Positions 6,635-9,069 of a stretch of 9,069 nucleotides of DNA are shown in pieces. The number at the start of each line of letters is the position of its first letter. The stretch's first letter is position 1. The notes beneath the pieces were generated by a model, which worked only from the letters and a program-made list of their open reading frames with translations, ran no database searches and was not told where the DNA came from. The position numbers and the translations under genes were made by a program. The stretch is taken from the NCBI GenBank assembly GCA_947476855.1, contig CANJSR010000181.1, positions 1 to 9,069 on the forward strand, in the 5' to 3' direction. This DNA comes from Acetobacteraceae bacterium. GTDB taxonomy: Bacteria; Pseudomonadota; Alphaproteobacteria; Acetobacterales; Acetobacteraceae.

Positions 6635-6739
6635 AGAGCATGATCGCGCTGAGCAGAATCGTAGCAGCGCGTGAATCATGCGATCAAACAAAAGGCTAGA
6701 GCGCGCTGACCGTTTACGGTCAGCCTAAGGGCGCTCTAG
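6633..6739. repeat. 107-bp compound palindromic intergenic element bounded by CTAGAGC / GCTCTAG
   Basis: Two perfect nested stem-loops lie side by side. Left: GCATGAT (6638-6644) plus CGCGCTG (6645-6651) pair with CAGCGCG (6665-6671) and ATCATGC (6675-6681), with a 3-base bulge on the right arm. Right: CTAGAGCGC (6696-6704) plus GCTGACCG (6705-6712) pair with CGGTCAGC (6717-6724) and GCGCTCTAG (6731-6739), with a TTTA loop and a 6-base bulge, again on the right arm. The whole is bracketed by CTAGAGC (6633-6639) and GCTCTAG (6733-6739). This resembles the dispersed palindromic intergenic elements known from Alphaproteobacteria, but no second copy is in this window, so dispersal is unproven. 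Confidence 0.75.
6685..6739 (-). terminator. Terminator-like hairpin after the glycosyltransferase gene
   Basis: Read on the minus strand, the right-hand stem-loop (17 base pairs, UAAA loop, one 6-base bulge) is followed at once by CCTTTTGTTTG, a U-rich run in RNA. It starts about 30 bases after the glycosyltransferase TGA, so it could end the methyltransferase-glycosyltransferase transcript and separate it from the small membrane gene. The bulge and the G inside the U tract make its efficiency uncertain. Confidence 0.55.
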
Positions 6740-6767
6740 CAGCGTGCGTCATTTACAGCCGCCCCGG

Positions 6768-7778
6768 TCAGGAGTCTCGCGGCAAGATGTCGTTCCGCGC
6801 GATCCCGCGCACAGTCCCCTGCGGCTTGCCGTTGGCGGACAGGAAGGTCCGGCCGACATACTCCCCCAGGATGCCCAGGATCATCGACTGCACGCCGCCG
6901 ACCAGCAGCACGACGACCATCAGCGACGCCCAGCCGGAGGGGGTGTCCCGGGACAGGATCGCCTCGATGATCGTCAGGACGGCGCCCGTGGCACCGGCCA
7001 TCGCCATCACGGCCCCGGCAATGATCGCCAGTCGCAAGGGCGCCAGGGAAAAGCTGGTCGCCAGGTTCAGCCACAGGCGCACCAGCCGGCGGAGGTTGTA
7101 GTTCGACCGGCCCTCGATACGCGGCAGGTGCCGGACCTCGATGCTGTCGATCCGCTGGGTGACCTGCATGATCAAGCCGTCGACGTAGGGATACGGGCCG
7201 GAGTAGCGGCACACGGCTTCGACCACCAAGGCGGACATGCAGCGGAAGGACGACAGGTACAGCCCCTTGGGCTTGTCCAGCAGCGTGTCCGCGACCCGGT
7301 TGGCGAAGTAGGAGCCGAGGTTCCGCCAGCCCTCATGCTGCTTCACGGCATAGCGGGTATAGACCACGTCCCACCTTCCGAGGCGGGCATGGTCGTACAG
7401 CTTCAGCACCTCCTCGGGCGGGTTCTGCAGGTCGTCGTCCATCGTGATGACATAGGCGCCGCGGACATGCCGCAGCCCGGTCATGACGGCGTTGTGCTCC
7501 CCGTAGTTCCGGGCGTGTTCGATATAGATCAGGGGGATGGTCGCCGTACCCACCAGGGCCTGGCACACGTCACCGGAGTTGTCCGGGCTGCCGTCGTTGA
7601 CCAGGATGACTTCCAGGCCGCCCTCGGGGCGCAGGGCCGACAGGGCCTCCACCAGCTTTCCCACGGTGGCGGCGCCGCGATAGACCGGCACGACGATCGA
7701 CAGGCCAATCGGTGTGGCCGGCGGCGGGAAGCGCTGAATCGATGCGGATGTGCCGATCGGGGTCGTTTGGTCGTTCAT
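6768..7778 (-). CDS. GT2 glycosyltransferase, ArnC/GtrB-like (polyprenyl-phosphate sugar transferase)
   Basis: A 336-residue inner-membrane protein with a cytosolic GT-A catalytic domain (about 25-235) and two C-terminal membrane helices (about 247-272 and 284-309). It shows SIVVPVYRG (27-35), the nucleotide-sugar NDGSPD (61-66), ARNYGEHNAVMTGL (89-102), the metal-binding DDD (114-116) in MDDDLQNPPE, and EGRSNYNLRRLVRLWLNL leading into SFSLAPLRL. This set is typical of enzymes that load a sugar onto undecaprenyl phosphate (ArnC, GtrB, DPM1 group). Sugar and final acceptor are unknown. ATG 7778 has GGAGA upstream and overlaps the methyltransferase stop (ATGA); the frame extends further upstream, but that stretch overlaps the methyltransferase and lacks family motifs. 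A small ArnE/F-like protein follows after the palindromic element. Confidence 0.92.
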   Translation of the reverse strand: MNDQTTPIGTSASIQRFPPPATPIGLSIVVPVYRGAATVGKLVEALSALRPEGGLEVILVNDGSPDNSGDVCQALVGTATIPLIYIEHARNYGEHNAVMTGLRHVRGAYVITMDDDLQNPPEEVLKLYDHARLGRWDVVYTRYAVKQHEGWRNLGSYFANRVADTLLDKPKGLYLSSFRCMSALVVEAVCRYSGPYPYVDGLIMQVTQRIDSIEVRHLPRIEGRSNYNLRRLVRLWLNLATSFSLAPLRLAIIAGAVMAMAGATGAVLTIIEAILSRDTPSGWASLMVVVLLVGGVQSMILGILGEYVGRTFLSANGKPQGTVRGIARNDILPRDS

Positions 7779-8488
7779 GGGTTCTCCGCGATCGCCAGGA
7801 CCGATCCTCCGGCCGGCATCGGCACGGGCAGGCATCGTTCCAGGCGTGTGATGCCGAACAACATCGCATCGAGCCATGGCGGAAACAGGGCAACATCCGA
7901 GGCTGCCTCTCCCCGCGCAAGGATTTTTCGCTGGGCGATCATCAGGGGCAGCAGCAGCCCGTTCCAGTACCGGGCCCGGACGGACGCAAACCCGGCACCG
8001 CGCAGCATGGCCCCGGTCTGCCCGGCGGTCATCCGGCGGGTGTTGTGGACCCGCGAGTCATGCGCCGACAGCAACCAGGCATAGGCGGGCATGTTGACGA
8101 TCAGCCGCCCGCCTGGCCGCAGGACCCGCCGCACCTCGGCCAGAGCCACCGACGGATCGACCGCGCCATGACACAGCACATCGGCCAGCACGACGGCATC
8201 GAACAGGCCCGCGCCAAAGGGCATCGCGTTGACGCTGCCGCGGGAGACAATCGCCCCCGCCTTGGTCGCGGCGCGGGTTGCGGCCGCGCCGTCCCACTCC
8301 AGGCCCACACGTTCCAGATCCGGGCGCTGCTGGCCCAGGATCGTCAGGAAGCCCCCCGTGCCGCAGCCGGCATCCAGCACCCGGCCACGCACCGGCGCCA
8401 GGGCGTCGACCAGTCGGACATGCAGGGCGCGATACCACCACATCCGCGCCTCCACCGCGTCCATCAGGGCGTATTCTGCTGGCTCCAT
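7775..8488 (-). CDS. Class I SAM-dependent methyltransferase
   Basis: A 237-residue, probably cytosolic enzyme of the Methyltransf_11 type. Motif I is VLDAGCGTGG (37-46), the acidic residue ending strand 2 is in GLEWD (62-66), the strand 4 region is FDAVVLADVLCH (96-107), and VLRPGGRLIVNMPAYAWLL (122-140) is the post-motif strand. The N-terminus MEPAEYALMDAVEARMWWYR and the later HDSRVHNTRRMT are like methyltransferases found next to lipid-carrier glycosyltransferases; a glycan or lipid-linked sugar substrate is my inference. I chose ATG 8488 with GGAG five bases upstream; an ATG 12 codons earlier (8524) has no usable ribosome site. It overlaps the glycosyltransferase start by 4 bp and is the first gene of that operon. 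About 107 bp separate it from the divergent EamA permease; I see no convincing promoter there. Confidence 0.88.
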   Translation of the reverse strand: MEPAEYALMDAVEARMWWYRALHVRLVDALAPVRGRVLDAGCGTGGFLTILGQQRPDLERVGLEWDGAAATRAATKAGAIVSRGSVNAMPFGAGLFDAVVLADVLCHGAVDPSVALAEVRRVLRPGGRLIVNMPAYAWLLSAHDSRVHNTRRMTAGQTGAMLRGAGFASVRARYWNGLLLPLMIAQRKILARGEAASDVALFPPWLDAMLFGITRLERCLPVPMPAGGSVLAIAENP

Positions 8489-8595
8489 CCCGCTCCGTTC
8501 CGTCTCTTTCGCCGCCGATCTCATTGCCGGAGGGTGGCGCTCGGCGCAGACTCACCATATCCGATTGCAGAACAGAGAACCCGGAACAAAAAGAC

Positions 8596-9069
8596 GTGTC
8601 CACGATCCAACGACGGGTTCTGACCGATACCCCAGCGGATACGGTCCGCGGCATCGCGCTGGCGGCGCTCGCCTATGTCATCTGGACCCTGGGCGACACC
8701 GCCGCGAAATGGGTCCTGCCGAGCGCCGGGGTGGCTCTGGCGATGTTCTGGCGGGGGATTTTCGGGGCGGTAACGGTTGCCGCCGTCGCCGCCGCCAGCC
8801 GGCCCGGGTCGATTTCCCGGATGCTCCGCCCGGTGCGCTGGCAATTGGTGATGGTCCGCAGCGCCATTTCGTCCTTCGTCTCGATCGTCTGGTACATCGC
8901 GTGGGAGCAGATGAACCTGATCGACACCTATGCGGTCGGCTTCACCGCGCCGCTGATCATGACGGTCCTGGCGATCCCGATGTTGGGGGAGCGTATCCAC
9001 TGGCGCCGCACGCTTTCAACCGTGCTGGGGTTCCTGGGCGTGCTGGTCATGCTCCAGCCCGGTGGAGAC
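8596..9069 (+). CDS. EamA/DMT-superfamily permease, 3' part beyond the window
   Basis: 158 codons are visible and the frame is still open at the right edge; full-length relatives have about 300 residues and ten helices, so roughly the first half is present. Hydrophobic segments lie at about 18-36, 45-66, 85-102, 111-130 and 138-154. Family features are AYVIWTLGDTAAKW (26-39), AMFWRGIFGA (49-58), DTYAVGFTAPLIMTVLAIP (110-128) followed by MLGERI, and GFLGVLVMLQPGG (145-157), the end of the first EamA repeat. It would export or import a small metabolite; the substrate cannot be told. The start is assigned to GTG 8596, with only a weak GGAA about nine bases upstream; no in-frame ATG occurs until well inside helix 2, which is too late. 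It is divergent from the methyltransferase. Confidence 0.85.
   Translation, partial: MSTIQRRVLTDTPADTVRGIALAALAYVIWTLGDTAAKWVLPSAGVALAMFWRGIFGAVTVAAVAAASRPGSISRMLRPVRWQLVMVRSAISSFVSIVWYIAWEQMNLIDTYAVGFTAPLIMTVLAIPMLGERIHWRRTLSTVLGFLGVLVMLQPGGD

Noticed and set aside
7779..7877. 33-residue N-terminal extension of the glycosyltransferase frame
   Set aside because: It lies inside the methyltransferase coding region, is Arg-rich without GT2 motifs, and ATG 7778 has GGAGA upstream.
6744..8084. 446-codon plus-strand open frame opposite the glycosyltransferase and methyltransferase
   Set aside because: Both minus-strand genes carry full motif sets, overlap by ATGA as an operon would, and have ribosome sites; the opposite frame has none.
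8521..9000. 159-codon minus-strand open frame opposite the EamA permease
   Set aside because: The plus strand encodes regular hydrophobic helices and EamA motifs in an uninterrupted frame from GTG 8596; the minus frame is a polar shadow.
1..9069. CRISPR array, tRNA, rRNA, insertion sequence, toxin-antitoxin or defence genes
   Set aside because: No regularly spaced repeats other than the 30-bp coding repeat, no transposase or integrase-like reading frame, and no recognisable RNA gene or defence domain was seen.

Overview
The window is a GC-rich, densely packed bacterial chromosome segment. The order cvpA-purF-SDR, the EgtB/EgtD pair and the overall protein style point to an alphaproteobacterium, most likely Rhodospirillales/Acetobacteraceae-like. 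That placement rests on gene order and sequence style only, not on a marker gene. I see no rRNA, tRNA, CRISPR array, insertion sequence or phage gene.

Left part (1-3245): the 3' end of a GNAT acetyltransferase (+) runs tail-to-tail into a minus-strand operon, cvpA-purF-SDR dehydrogenase. Spacing in that operon is extremely tight: the cvpA stop abuts the purF start with 0 bp between, and purF and the SDR share an ATGA overlap. PurF carries out the first committed step of purine synthesis. CvpA is a four-helix membrane protein often linked to purF. The SDR has an intact fold and Tyr/Lys pair but an Asp where the catalytic Ser should be.

Middle part (3246-5579): a 175-bp divergent control region, then egtB and egtD (+), joined by a TGATG overlap. 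Together they make ergothioneine: EgtD trimethylates histidine to hercynine and EgtB oxidatively couples the sulfur donor to it. A C-S lyase (EgtE-type) gene and egtA/egtC are not in the window. A secreted SLT-type lytic transglycosylase follows (5620-6276) and ends in three perfectly phased 10-residue repeats.

Right part (6286-9069): a minus-strand group that looks like a lipid-linked sugar module. A class I methyltransferase overlaps (ATGA) an ArnC/GtrB-like polyprenyl-phosphate glycosyltransferase. Then come a 107-bp compound palindromic element, which includes a terminator-like hairpin, and a small four-helix DMT/SMR-type membrane protein resembling ArnE/ArnF flippase subunits. Divergent from the methyltransferase is the 5' half of an EamA/DMT permease that starts at a GTG codon and runs off the right edge.

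Most of the window is ordinary housekeeping and accessory metabolism. I did not find a convincing novel defence or mobile system. The items most worth a second look are the compound palindrome, the Ser-to-Asp SDR, the Tyr-Tyr type EgtB, the glycosyltransferase/flippase module and the transglycosylase tail repeat.
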